This document shows, piece by piece, positions 16,932-25,921 of a DNA stretch of 64,000 nucleotides (position 1 is the first letter of the stretch; the number at the start of each line of letters is the position of its first letter). Source of the DNA: Pseudomonas sp. dw_358 (GTDB taxonomy: Bacteria > Pseudomonadota > Gammaproteobacteria > Pseudomonadales > Pseudomonadaceae). The stretch lies in contig NZ_JAAVUX010000018.1 in the NCBI RefSeq assembly GCF_018449655.1, forward strand, positions 1-64,000. Direction: 5' to 3'. A program made the position numbers and the translations under genes. The notes beneath the pieces are model-generated. The model was not told the DNA's origin, did no database searches, and saw only the letters and a list, made by a program, of their open reading frames with translations.

Positions 16932-18125
16932 ATGTTCGAACACCTGGAACCTGTCCCTGGCGACCCCATCCTGGACCTGCTGCAAGCCTTCATTGCCGAC
17001 CCCCGGCCGCAGAAGGTCAACCTCAGCGTCGGCATCTATTACGACGAACACGGTCAGGTGCCGTTGCTGGAGAGCGTCGCGCAGGCCCAGCACTCAGTGT
17101 TGGAGGCTGCGCCCTCACGCAGCTATCTGCCCATGGAGGGCGATGCCGAGTATCGCCGCTGCGTCGGCCAGCTGGTGTTTGCCGACAGCGTCGATACTCA
17201 GACCTTCAGCGTGGTCACGGTGCAGACCGTGGGTGGCTCCGGTGCGCTCAAGGTCGGCGCAGACTTCCTCCAGGGTGCCTATCCCCAGGCGACGGTCTGG
17301 GTCTCGGACCCGACCTGGGACAATCACTACGGCATTTTCGAAGGCGCGGGTTTCAGCGTGCGGCGCTACCCGTATTACGCCGCGGCTACTCAAGGCTTCG
17401 ATTACCCTGCCGCGCTGGCGGCCTTCGAGGCCTTGCCGGCGAGCAGCATCGTCGTTCTGCACCCCTGCTGCCACAACCCTACCGGCGTGCAGCCCAGCCA
17501 AGCGCAATGGCACGGTCTGCTGGATGCGTTGCAGACAAGGAATGCGGTGGTGTTCATGGACATGGCCTACCAAGGCCTGGGCCTGGGGCTGGATGAAGAC
17601 GCCTGGCTGGTGCGCGAGTGCGCCCGTCGCGGCCTGGAGTTCTTGCTGGCCAACTCGTTTTCCAAGACCTTTTCCCTGTATGCCGAACGGGTCGGTGCCT
17701 TGAGCGTGGTGGTGCGCAAGGAGCAGGCGACGACCCTCATGGGTCAGCTCAAGCGCGCGGTTCGGCGCAATTATTCCAGCCCGCCGCTGTTCGGTTCGCT
17801 GCTGGTCAAGAGCGTCCTCGGTGACCCGGCTCGCGCCGCGCTGTGGCGTACGGAACTGGCGGCCATGCGCGGGCGCATCATCGACCTGCGCCGCGGGCTG
17901 TTCGAAGGTCTGACCACACGCATGCCCCAGCGCGACTTTTCCAACCTGCTGCATCAACAAGGGATGTTCGGCTACACCGGGCTGAGCCCGGAACAGGTGG
18001 ATGCGTTGCGCGAGCAGCACGGGATCTATGCGCTGCGCACCGGGCGCATCTGCATCGCCGGGCTCACGGCCGAGAACACCGAACGGGTCTGCGACGCGTG
18101 GGCGGCGGTAGTAGCGCCTACGTAG
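16932..18125 (+). CDS. Aromatic/aspartate aminotransferase (TyrB/AspC family)
   Basis: The 397-residue fold-type I PLP enzyme transfers amino groups between aromatic or dicarboxylic amino acids and 2-oxoglutarate. The start MFEHLEPVPGDPILDLLQAF and VNLSVGIYYDEHGQ match AspC/TyrB. The PLP lysine lies in NSFSKTFSLYAERVGAL. ATG 16932 aligns with family N-termini. A GTG at 16917 is an alternative. Its 3' end overlaps the convergent response-regulator gene by 8 bp. No operon partner is evident. Confidence 0.85.
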   Translation: MFEHLEPVPGDPILDLLQAFIADPRPQKVNLSVGIYYDEHGQVPLLESVAQAQHSVLEAAPSRSYLPMEGDAEYRRCVGQLVFADSVDTQTFSVVTVQTVGGSGALKVGADFLQGAYPQATVWVSDPTWDNHYGIFEGAGFSVRRYPYYAAATQGFDYPAALAAFEALPASSIVVLHPCCHNPTGVQPSQAQWHGLLDALQTRNAVVFMDMAYQGLGLGLDEDAWLVRECARRGLEFLLANSFSKTFSLYAERVGALSVVVRKEQATTLMGQLKRAVRRNYSSPPLFGSLLVKSVLGDPARAALWRTELAAMRGRIIDLRRGLFEGLTTRMPQRDFSNLLHQQGMFGYTGLSPEQVDALREQHGIYALRTGRICIAGLTAENTERVCDAWAAVVAPT

Positions 18126-18825
18126 CGGGGTGTACGTCGGCCTGCAACATATACCCCTGGTTGCGCACCGTCTTGATCAACCCCGCCGACAACTGCTGGC
18201 GCAAACGGCTGACGCACACGTCGATCGAGCGGTTGAACGGTGTGCTGTCCTTGTCGAACACGTGGTTGAGCAGAAACTCGCGGCTCAGCGGTCGATTCGG
18301 GTGCTGAAGCAGCAGGCGCAGCAAGCGAAAATCCGAATTGCCCAGTGACACCACCACCCCCTGCGGTGACAGCACATGGCGCGCGCGGGTGTCCAGGCGC
18401 CAGCCGGCGAAGTCCAGCAACGCCACCTCGTCCACCCGGGCGCGGTCGGGAAAGCTCTGCACCCGGCGCAAGACCACCTTGATCCGCACCAGCAACTCCC
18501 GCGGATCGAACGGCTTGGGCAGGTAGTCATCGGCGCCGATTTCAAGGCCCACGATACGGTCGATCAACGTCCCGCGAGCCGAGATCATGATCACCGGCGT
18601 GTGGCTGCGCGCGCGCAGGTCACGGCACAGGATCAGGCCGTCTTCGCCGGGCATGAGGATGTCCAGCACCACCAGATCAATGACATTCAATTCAAGGCGC
18701 CGGCGCATTTCCCGGCCATCCGCAGCGGTGCTCACCTCGTAGCCTTCGGCGCGCAGGTAGTCGGTGAGCAGTTGACGGATGTCCGGGTCGTCGTCGACGA
18801 CCAGCAGGTGATTAGCCTTGAGCAT
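18118..18825 (-). CDS. OmpR-family response regulator
   Basis: The 235-residue regulator has a receiver domain with acidic pocket D11-D13, phosphoacceptor D55 in VVLDILMPG and a lysine in LPKPFDP. The C-terminal winged helix shows LRQQLSAGLIKTVRNQGYML. The start MLKANHLLVVDDDPD is preferred over an upstream in-frame ATG. No kinase gene adjoins it. The nearest is the leftward kinase at 21984-23426, across the ABC importer genes. Pairing them is inference. It is divergent from the importer, so it could regulate it. Confidence 0.88.
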   Translation of the reverse strand: MLKANHLLVVDDDPDIRQLLTDYLRAEGYEVSTAADGREMRRRLELNVIDLVVLDILMPGEDGLILCRDLRARSHTPVIMISARGTLIDRIVGLEIGADDYLPKPFDPRELLVRIKVVLRRVQSFPDRARVDEVALLDFAGWRLDTRARHVLSPQGVVVSLGNSDFRLLRLLLQHPNRPLSREFLLNHVFDKDSTPFNRSIDVCVSRLRQQLSAGLIKTVRNQGYMLQADVHPAT

Positions 18826-18938
18826 AAAGATGAAGAAGTCCTGCCAATACAAATGTAATGGAATGTGTTGAGAGCCCGTTGGCGCCCACTTTATTACAAA
18901 GCGACATCTTGTGGCGCGGGGTCAGTCATTAGACTGCC

Positions 18939-18959
18939 GAATCGAAATAATATCGATTC
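18939..18959. promoter_or_regulatory. Perfect inverted repeat upstream of the FecB-type gene
   Basis: GAATCGA and TCGATTC are separated by an all-AT 7-base spacer, 59 bp before the binding-protein start. At best it matches 9 of 19 Fur-consensus positions, so it may be a site for another regulator such as the divergent response regulator. Confidence 0.45.
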
Positions 18960-19018
18960 CAATCTGGAAATGTCATCTCGCCAGTATTGGCTTGTGCCTG
19001 CCCCCCCGGAGACTCACG

Positions 19019-20128
19019 ATGTCGCGATTGTTCAACCTGCAGCGTCTGGCCGCAGCCTTTCTCTTGACCCTGGCCTTCATTCAAGGCGCCCAGGCGCAGG
19101 CAGTCACCGACGCCCTGGGCCGCAAGGTCCAGGTACCGGATCACGTACAGCGCATCATCCTCGGCGAAAGCCGCCTGATCGGCGCCGTGGCCTTGCTCGA
19201 CCGCGATGATCCTTTCGGCCGCATCGTCGGCTGGCAGAACGATCTGCACAAACTCGACCCCGCAGGGTTCGCAGCCTATCAGGCGCGCTTTCCCAAAATC
19301 GTGAACATTCCGTTGATCGGCGAAGCATCCGAACAAAGCGTCAGCGCGGAAAAGGTTTTGTCCCTCAAGCCTGACCTGGCGATCTTCAGCGTCTCGGGCC
19401 ACGGCCCGACCGAACACAGCCCGGTGGCCGATGCCCTGATCCAGGCCGGTGTCGCGGTGCTGTTCGTCGACTTTCGCATCCACCCGGTGGCCGGCACCCA
19501 CGCCAGCCTGACCGCCATGGGCCAGGCCCTGGGCCGCGAGAAGGAAGCCAAGGCGTATCTTGACTTCTATGATGAGCACCTCAAGCGCATCACGGACGTG
19601 GTCGGCAACCCTGCCGATGCCCAGCGCCCGACAGTCTTCCTCGAACTGCTGGCCGGCGTCTGGCAGGCACCGGGCCACACCACCGGCCAGAGCGGCATGG
19701 GCGAAATCATTCACCTGGTGGGTGGCCGCAACATCGCCGCCGGCGTGATCCCGGGTGCGCTCGGCGACATCAGCGTCGAATACGCGCTGAAGGCCGACCC
19801 TGACCTGTATGTGGTCACCGGTAACCATGCCCCCGGGCTGGTGCTGGGCGCCGGCGTGGACGAAAAGACCGCTCAGGCGTCGCTGGACAAGGTCCTGCAG
19901 CGTCCAGAGTTCGCCGGCCTGCGCGCCGTTCACGACGGTCACGTGCATGGCCTGTGGCATGACTTCTACAACTCGCCGTTCGACATCCTCGCCATCGAAG
20001 CCCTGGCCAAGTGGGTCAACCCGCAAGCCCTGGCCAGCCTCGATCCGGCGCAGACCCAGAGCGAAATCAATCAACAATTCCTCAAAGTCCCTCTGCAGGG
20101 CCAGTATTGGGTCGACAAAGCCAAGTGA
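19019..20128 (+). CDS. Periplasmic iron-siderophore/cobalamin-type binding protein
   Basis: The 369-residue protein of the FecB/BtuF/FhuD fold captures metal chelates for an ABC importer. A signal peptide (MSRLFNLQRLAAAFLLTLAF to GAQAQ) is followed by VTDALGRKVQVPDHVQRI, the standard N-terminal strand of the family. ADPDLYVV and the tryptophan/tyrosine-rich C-terminal lobe fit too. ATG 19019 is favoured because it begins the signal peptide, although the frame is open further upstream. The stop overlaps the permease GTG start. Confidence 0.85.
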   Translation: MSRLFNLQRLAAAFLLTLAFIQGAQAQAVTDALGRKVQVPDHVQRIILGESRLIGAVALLDRDDPFGRIVGWQNDLHKLDPAGFAAYQARFPKIVNIPLIGEASEQSVSAEKVLSLKPDLAIFSVSGHGPTEHSPVADALIQAGVAVLFVDFRIHPVAGTHASLTAMGQALGREKEAKAYLDFYDEHLKRITDVVGNPADAQRPTVFLELLAGVWQAPGHTTGQSGMGEIIHLVGGRNIAAGVIPGALGDISVEYALKADPDLYVVTGNHAPGLVLGAGVDEKTAQASLDKVLQRPEFAGLRAVHDGHVHGLWHDFYNSPFDILAIEALAKWVNPQALASLDPAQTQSEINQQFLKVPLQGQYWVDKAK

Positions 20129-21201
20129 ACGCGCCCCTGACCGTCAACCTGGACGCTGACCAGGACTCCTGCTTCGGCCTGGCCCACCGTCAGCGCATGC
20201 GACGCCGCGTGTGGCTGATTGCGGTGCTGGCGGTGGCCTTGCTCTGCTCGGTGCTGGTGGACCTGGCCAGCGGCCCGTCGGGCATGGGCCTGGGCGCGCT
20301 GCTGCATGGCGTGCTGCATCCTGGCCAGCTGGACGCCATGGACCGCGTGATTATCTGGAACGTACGCCTGCCCTACGCCTTGATGGCAGTGCTGGTGGGC
20401 TGCGCGCTGGCCCTGGCCGGCGCCGAGATGCAGGCCATTCTCGACAATCCGCTGGCCAGCCCCTTCACGCTGGGGGTGTCCTCGGCAGCCGCATTGGGCG
20501 CTTCACTGGTGATCATGTTTCCTCTGGGCCTGAGCTGGCTGTCGAACAACGCCAGTATTTCCCTGGCGGCCTTTGTCTTCGCGGCAGGTTCGGTGTTTCT
20601 CCTGCAGGCCATGTCGCGCCTGCGCGGCGCCGGGGTGCAAAGCCTGGTGCTGTTCGGCATCGCGCTGGTGTTCAGTTGCAACGCGCTGGTGGCACTGCTG
20701 CAAATGATGGCCACTGAAGACATCCTGCAACAGCTTATTTTCTGGACCCTGGGCAGCGTCACCCGCGCCGACTGGAGCAAGCTGGGGGTGCTCGCTGCCG
20801 TGATCGCCGTGGTCATGCCCTTCTCCTTGGCGGCTGCCCCGCGCCTGACCCTGCTGCGCATGGGCCAGGACCGGGCGCAGAGCTTCGGCGTGGACGTCAA
20901 GCGGCTGCGCTTTATCGCCCTGCTACGCATCAGCCTGCTAAGCGCGGTGGCGGTGGCGTTTGTCGGCACCATCGGCTTCATCGGTCTGGTCGGGCCCCAT
21001 GTGGCGCGGCTGCTGGTGGGTGAGGATCAGCGCTTTCTGCTGCCCGCCAGTGCATTGGTAGGGGCCTTGCTGCTGTCGTTGTCGTCCATTGCCAGCAAGC
21101 TGATCATCCCCGGCATGATCGTGCCGGTAGGCATTGTCACTGCTCTGGTGGGGGTGCCGTTCTTTGTCGCGCTGGTGTTCAAGAAAGGGGGTGCAGTATG
21201 A
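20125..21201 (+). CDS. FecCD-family iron-chelate ABC permease
   Basis: The 358-residue inner-membrane permease has about ten membrane helices. AGAEMQAILDNPLASPFTLG and GTIGFIGLVGPHVARLLVG are hallmark FecCD/BtuC motifs, the second forming the ATPase-coupling region. The GTG start overlaps the binding-protein stop (GTGA), which implies translational coupling. Only one permease gene is present, so the channel is probably a homodimer. Confidence 0.9.
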   Translation: MNAPLTVNLDADQDSCFGLAHRQRMRRRVWLIAVLAVALLCSVLVDLASGPSGMGLGALLHGVLHPGQLDAMDRVIIWNVRLPYALMAVLVGCALALAGAEMQAILDNPLASPFTLGVSSAAALGASLVIMFPLGLSWLSNNASISLAAFVFAAGSVFLLQAMSRLRGAGVQSLVLFGIALVFSCNALVALLQMMATEDILQQLIFWTLGSVTRADWSKLGVLAAVIAVVMPFSLAAAPRLTLLRMGQDRAQSFGVDVKRLRFIALLRISLLSAVAVAFVGTIGFIGLVGPHVARLLVGEDQRFLLPASALVGALLLSLSSIASKLIIPGMIVPVGIVTALVGVPFFVALVFKKGGAV

Positions 21202-21977
21202 GCCCTTCGTTGTTGATCTCGGGCATCGAGGTGGCCTATGGGCGCAAGCGCATTCTGCACGGAGTGAGCCTGCCCGCCCTGCCACCGGGCAGTGTGACTG
21301 CGCTGATCGGCCCCAACGGCGCCGGCAAATCCACGCTGCTGCGGGCGGTGGCCGGGTTGGAGCGCTTTGCCGGCCAGGTGCAGGTGGGTGACGCCGACCT
21401 GGCCCACATGAGCATCGCCGAGCGAGCCCGCCACGTGACCTACATGCCGCAGACGCTGCCGCCCAATCTGGACCTCAGCGTCCTCGAATGCTTGCTGGCC
21501 GCCCTTCGCGCCCGGGGCGACGGCGGCACTTCGGCGGCCATGCTGGAACAGGCTCGCAACGTACTGACCCGCCTGGGTATCGCCGCGCTGGCGGACGCCT
21601 ACCTCAGCCGCCTGTCCGGTGGCCAGAGGCAGTTGGTCAGCCTGGCGCAACTGGTGCTGCGCCGCCCGCAGGTGATGCTGCTGGACGAACCCACCAGCGC
21701 CCTTGACCTGAACTACCAGCTCAAGGTCATGGAATGCGTGCGTCAACAAGTGCGTGAACATCAGGCCGTGGCGGTGGTGGTGCTGCACGACATTAACCTC
21801 GCGGCTCGCTACGCCGACCACCTGGCGGTGCTGCAGAACGGGCGTTTGTACGGCTTTGGCTCGCCGGCGCAGGTGCTGGATGCGCAGCTGTTTGCCGAAG
21901 TGTACAAGGTCAGTGCGCGGTTGGATCGCGATGAGCTGGGTGGGGTTCGGGTGAGGGTCGATCACGCGCTGGGCTGA
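21198..21977 (+). CDS. Iron-chelate ABC importer ATPase (FecE type)
   Basis: The 259-residue ATPase has Walker A GPNGAGKST, signature LSGGQRQLVSLAQ, Walker B VMLLDEPTSALD and the switch histidine in VVLHDINLAARYADH. The start overlaps the permease stop (ATGA), completing a three-gene coupled operon. The 3' end lies 6 bp from the convergent kinase stop. Confidence 0.92.
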   Translation: MSPSLLISGIEVAYGRKRILHGVSLPALPPGSVTALIGPNGAGKSTLLRAVAGLERFAGQVQVGDADLAHMSIAERARHVTYMPQTLPPNLDLSVLECLLAALRARGDGGTSAAMLEQARNVLTRLGIAALADAYLSRLSGGQRQLVSLAQLVLRRPQVMLLDEPTSALDLNYQLKVMECVRQQVREHQAVAVVVLHDINLAARYADHLAVLQNGRLYGFGSPAQVLDAQLFAEVYKVSARLDRDELGGVRVRVDHALG

Positions 21978-21983
21978 AGACCC

Positions 21984-23426
21984 TTACCCGGCAGGCAGTT
22001 CCAACACCGCCTGCAACCCACCTCCCGGCGCATTGCTCAACACCAGAGTGCCATCATGGGCCTCGGCCACCGAACGCGCGATGCTCAGGCCCAGCCCATA
22101 GCCCCCGGTGCCCTGATTGCGTGAGCTTTCCAGCCTGAAGAACGGCTCGAACACTTGCTCGAGCATGGCCTCGGGAATCCCGGGGCCCTTGTCGCTGATG
22201 ACGATGCGTACGCGGTGCGATGTCTCGCTGATCACCACCTGCACCTGGGCACCGTAGCGCAGGCCGTTTTCCATCAGGTTCTGCAGGCAGCGACCCAGGC
22301 TGCGCGGGTAGCCAGAAACGGGGCGACTGGCCTGGCCGAGCACCTGCACAGGGTGGCCTTCGTCTTCCAGATTGGCTTGCAGGCTGGATACCAGCGAATT
22401 GACGTCCACCGTCTGCCGTGCCTCGTTGCTTTGACTGCTGGAGGCGAAATCCAGGGTGCTGGCGACCATCTGTTCCATCTGCTGAATATCCCGGCACAGC
22501 GCATCGCGCAGCGGTTCTTCGTTCACCAGTTCGGCACGCAGGCGCATACGCGTGATGGGTGAGCGCAGGTCGTGGGAGATGGCCGCCACCACCCGGGTGC
22601 GCTCGGCGATGGTTTCGATCAGGCGCTGCTGCATCGCATTGAAGGCTTCGGCAGCCCGTCGAACTTCCTGGGGGCCGTCGATGGGCAAGGGCTCACGGTG
22701 GAGATTTTTGCCCAGGGCCTGGGCCGCGCGGGCCATACGGTTCAGGGGGGCGATAACCAGGCGCACGGCCAGCAGCGCGATCAGCACCACCACCCCGATC
22801 CGCAGCAAGTAAATGCGCACCACGTAGTCCAATACCAGGTCCCAGGGGTCATTACTGGTCCAGCCCTGAGCCTCTTCGGCGTCCACCTGCAGCCAGCGCC
22901 CGTCTGCGACCTGCACATCCAGCGAAAAGCGTCCGAGGGTGCCGCTAGCGCTCAGCAGCGCAGCCAGCCCTGCCGGCGCCGCGCTGCCGTCAAGCAACTG
23001 TAGCTGACGCAGGTACAGGATAACCGGATGGCCAGTGCGAGCCTCGATGACCTGACGCAGCAACTGTTCGGTGGCGCGGCCGGCGTCGCTCAACGAGGCG
23101 ACCGGCAAGGTCGGCGGCGGGGTCAGGCGGACCTTGAATTGCGGGCCACCGACCATGTCGATGAAGGTCTGGAGCTGATCGGGTTGACGCCGCACCATCT
23201 GCAGGATGTCGCCCAGTCGCGTGCCGATCAGGCGAGTGGGGATTTCCAGCGCCTGGCCGTGGCGTTTGTCGAACCAGATGCTGCTGGTGGCCATCTGCGC
23301 CGCCAAGGTGCCGAGCACCAGAATGATGACCAGACGGCCAAACAGGCTGTCAGGGATGAATCGCGGGATCCGTTTGAGCATGGACATGACGAAGGAGCGG
23401 TAACCTGTCTGGGCAAGGCTCCTCAT
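21984..23426 (-). CDS. Membrane sensor histidine kinase
   Basis: The 480-residue kinase has a first membrane helix (RLVIILVLGTLAAQMA), a periplasmic sensor of about 160 residues, a second helix (IGVVVLIALLAVRLVIA), a HAMP region, the phosphoacceptor box AAISHDLRSPITRMRL, N-box NLMENGLRYG, G1 DKGPGIP and G2 GTGGYGLGLSIAR. It resembles EnvZ/RstB-class sensors. The start at 23426 (after CAGGG) is a choice; ATGs at 23387 and 23381 are alternatives. No regulator gene adjoins it. The OmpR-type regulator at 18118 on the same strand is the nearest candidate partner. Confidence 0.86.
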   Translation of the reverse strand: MRSLAQTGYRSFVMSMLKRIPRFIPDSLFGRLVIILVLGTLAAQMATSSIWFDKRHGQALEIPTRLIGTRLGDILQMVRRQPDQLQTFIDMVGGPQFKVRLTPPPTLPVASLSDAGRATEQLLRQVIEARTGHPVILYLRQLQLLDGSAAPAGLAALLSASGTLGRFSLDVQVADGRWLQVDAEEAQGWTSNDPWDLVLDYVVRIYLLRIGVVVLIALLAVRLVIAPLNRMARAAQALGKNLHREPLPIDGPQEVRRAAEAFNAMQQRLIETIAERTRVVAAISHDLRSPITRMRLRAELVNEEPLRDALCRDIQQMEQMVASTLDFASSSQSNEARQTVDVNSLVSSLQANLEDEGHPVQVLGQASRPVSGYPRSLGRCLQNLMENGLRYGAQVQVVISETSHRVRIVISDKGPGIPEAMLEQVFEPFFRLESSRNQGTGGYGLGLSIARSVAEAHDGTLVLSNAPGGGLQAVLELPAG

Positions 23427-23582
23427 GTGCCCTGCAACACGTTTGACTGTACTGCAATACGCCACACAGGCCCAATGAAGCTGCCCCTTTCTGCACAGGT
23501 GCTGTGCCGACGGAGGGATTCAAGGCCGGGAAGCAGCTGCCTATAGTCTGTACAGCACAACAACAGCAAAAAGGATCCGACC

Positions 23583-24515
23583 ATGAACATTGCTTTGCAG
23601 CCCACCCCTCTCGACACCCATGATCAGGAGGCCGAGTATTTCGAATACAGCAAGGCCGCCAACCCCATCAGCGCCAACCTGATCACCCGGATTCCGTACC
23701 AGAGCTTCCCGGCTGCGCTCTACGATGCCGGCCCGTCGCGAGTGGTGCCATTGGATCTGAGCGAGGCCCTGGGCTGCGAAGGGCCGGCCACGGGGCCTGG
23801 CCTGTGCGCCAACTTCGTCCGCCTGAACGCGGGCGACACCCTGACCCTGGCGCCCAATGCCACCTCCCAAGTGTTCTACGTGATCGCCGGCGTCGGCGTG
23901 ACCCAACAGGGTGACGCTTCCATGGCCTGGACCGCAGGCTGTTTCATCGCCCTGCCTGGCCTTGATCCCGCGCGCTTTACCGCCAGCGAAGACGCTCGCC
24001 TGTACTACGTGCACGACGAGCCGCTGTTGCGTTACCTGGGCGTGACTCACAGCAGCGATCGCTTTGCGCCGACCCTGTACCCGGCGGACGTCGCCAACCG
24101 CAAACTGCGCGAAGCCGCCGCTGACCCACGGGCCCAGGACCGCAGCCGCATCAGTATCCTGCTGGGCAACCGCAACTTCCCCCAGACCCGCACCGTGACC
24201 CATGTGCTGTGGGCGATGTACGGGATCTTGCCGGCCGGCTCCGTGCAGAAACCCCATCGGCACCAGTCCATTGCCCTGGACTTCATCATCGACTGCCCGC
24301 CCGGTTGCTATTCACTGGTAGGGACCGAACTGGATGCCGACGGGAAGATACGCAACCCGGTGAAGGTCGACTGGGCGCCCGGCCTGGCCTTTGTCACGCC
24401 GCCCGGCTACTGGCACGCGCATTTCAACGAATCGGGCACCGAGGCCTTCCTGATTCCGATTCAGGATGCCGGGTTGCAGACCTACCTGCGGGCCTTGGAC
24501 ATCCGCTTCAGCTGA
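23583..24515 (+). CDS. Bicupin dioxygenase-like protein (gentisate-dioxygenase type)
   Basis: The 310-residue protein contains two cupin domains. The first (about residues 75-130) lacks an obvious metal triad. The second contains PHRHQSIALDF and the late histidines of GYWHAHFNES, a plausible Fe(II) site. The arrangement resembles gentisate/1-hydroxy-2-naphthoate dioxygenases, which cleave aromatic rings, but family proteins of other function are common. It stands alone, with no maleylpyruvate genes beside it. The last 8 bp overlap the convergent LysR stop. Confidence 0.7.
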   Translation: MNIALQPTPLDTHDQEAEYFEYSKAANPISANLITRIPYQSFPAALYDAGPSRVVPLDLSEALGCEGPATGPGLCANFVRLNAGDTLTLAPNATSQVFYVIAGVGVTQQGDASMAWTAGCFIALPGLDPARFTASEDARLYYVHDEPLLRYLGVTHSSDRFAPTLYPADVANRKLREAAADPRAQDRSRISILLGNRNFPQTRTVTHVLWAMYGILPAGSVQKPHRHQSIALDFIIDCPPGCYSLVGTELDADGKIRNPVKVDWAPGLAFVTPPGYWHAHFNESGTEAFLIPIQDAGLQTYLRALDIRFS

Positions 24516-25386
24516 GGCCCTGCCCGTCCGGTTGAATGCCGATGCGCTCGATCATGAAGTCGATGAAGCAGCGCACCTTGGACGACACGATCCGCTTGGG
24601 CGGGTAGACAAACCACACGGCCACCGGCGCCACGGGCTGCCAATCCGGCAGCCATTTCAACAACTGGCCCGCCGCCAGGCTGTCGGCCACCAGCCAGTCA
24701 GGCAACAGCCCCACGCCAAGCCCCTGGCGCACCGCCAATAGCCGGGCTTCAAGGTCGTTGATCCGGATCTGCTGCCCCCCGGCCCATTCAGGCTCGGCCA
24801 GCAGGGCAGTGCCGATGACCGCCGGCAAGCGGATCAAGCCGTCGGGCGATGCGGGCTCGCCATGTTGCGCGGCAAACGTCGGACTGACCACCAGCAGCTG
24901 GCGCTGCTCGGTGATCTTGCGCGCCTTGAGGCCCGAGTCGGCCAAGGTGCCGATGCGAATGGCCAGGTCGATACCGGCCTGAATCAGGTTGGCCTGGGCT
25001 TCGTCCAACAGCAGTTCCAGGCGCACTTCGGGAAAGCGCTGGAGGAACTCCGGCAGGGCGGGCAACACATGTCGGCGGGCGAAGGCCGGTGGCAAGCTCA
25101 GTTTGAGGAGGCCACGAGGGTGCTGGTTCAAGGCCGAGGTGGCGGCCTTGGCCTGCTCCAGCTCATCCAGCACTCGACGGGCATGGAGCAGGAAGGTTTC
25201 ACCGCCCTCGGTGAGGTGCAGCATCCGTGTCGAGCGGTTGAACAAGGCAATGCCCAGGTCCTGCTCCAGCTCCTTGACGTAGCGCGACACCGTCGAGGCC
25301 TTGATCCCCAGCCCCTCGGCCGCCTGGGAAAAACTGCGGCTTTGCGCGGCTTCCACGAACGCCGTCAATGCAACGAAATAATCCAA
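24508..25386 (-). CDS. LysR-family transcriptional regulator
   Basis: The 292-residue protein has an HTH in MDYFVALTAFVEAAQSRSFS followed by STVSRYVKELEQDLG, and an effector domain with IRIGTLADSGLKARKI, typical of the large CrgA-like group. It is convergent with the cupin gene and followed upstream by a norR-like remnant, so its target is not evident from context. Confidence 0.85.
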   Translation of the reverse strand: MDYFVALTAFVEAAQSRSFSQAAEGLGIKASTVSRYVKELEQDLGIALFNRSTRMLHLTEGGETFLLHARRVLDELEQAKAATSALNQHPRGLLKLSLPPAFARRHVLPALPEFLQRFPEVRLELLLDEAQANLIQAGIDLAIRIGTLADSGLKARKITEQRQLLVVSPTFAAQHGEPASPDGLIRLPAVIGTALLAEPEWAGGQQIRINDLEARLLAVRQGLGVGLLPDWLVADSLAAGQLLKWLPDWQPVAPVAVWFVYPPKRIVSSKVRCFIDFMIERIGIQPDGQGLS

Positions 25387-25446
25387 CGGCGACCTCGGCC
25401 AGGCTGGGTTCAGAGGTGCTCAGACTAGGCTTGGGTTGCGCCAAGA

Positions 25447-25838
25447 TCAACCACGGCGCGGACCGACGTCCAGGCCCAGGCGATTGGCAAGGCGTACCAG
25501 ATTGCCCCGGTCCATCCCGAGCGTGCGAGCCGCTGCGGCGACATTGCCACCTTGGGCGATGAGCCGCTGGCGGATGAGTTGACGCTGGAAGTCGTCCACG
25601 CGAGTGCGCAGGTCACCCTGATCCAGCTCGGGTGCAGGCCGGGTCTGATCGGCCGCCGCCAGCCGCTCGGTGGGCATCAGGTCGAGGTCATCGGCGTGCA
25701 AGGTGACAATCTCGGGCACGCCGGCGCCGTGCGGGCGTCGGCCCGGTGCTCGCGGTCCGAGCCGACCCGCTGCAAGTGACCGTCCTGCAGAACCCGCAGC
25801 AGCTTGGCCTGTACGGCCAGCGGCAACTCCCCCACTTT
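25447..25838 (-). pseudogene. Remnant of a NorR-type sigma54 activator
   Basis: Two pieces of an enhancer-binding protein remain in different frames. The first (about 25835-25734) reads VGELPLAVQAKLLRVLQ then LQRVGSDREHRAD, the AAA+ segment. The second (about 25715-25447) reads PEIVTLHADDLDL, then FQRQLIRQRLIAQGGNVAAAARTLGMDRGNL, the Fis-type C-terminal HTH of NorR. The GAF sensor, Walker A/GAFTGA region and about 100 residues between the pieces are missing, with a frameshift at the join. A TGA precedes the first piece. It looks like a decayed nitric-oxide-response regulator. No hmp or nor gene adjoins it. Confidence 0.7.
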
Positions 25839-25921
25839 GGCCGGTCAATTGCGCAGTGGCGCCCAGCCGCAATGGGCAGCCCATGCAGTCATGAACGTCC
25901 AACTGCCCCTGCATTGGCCTG

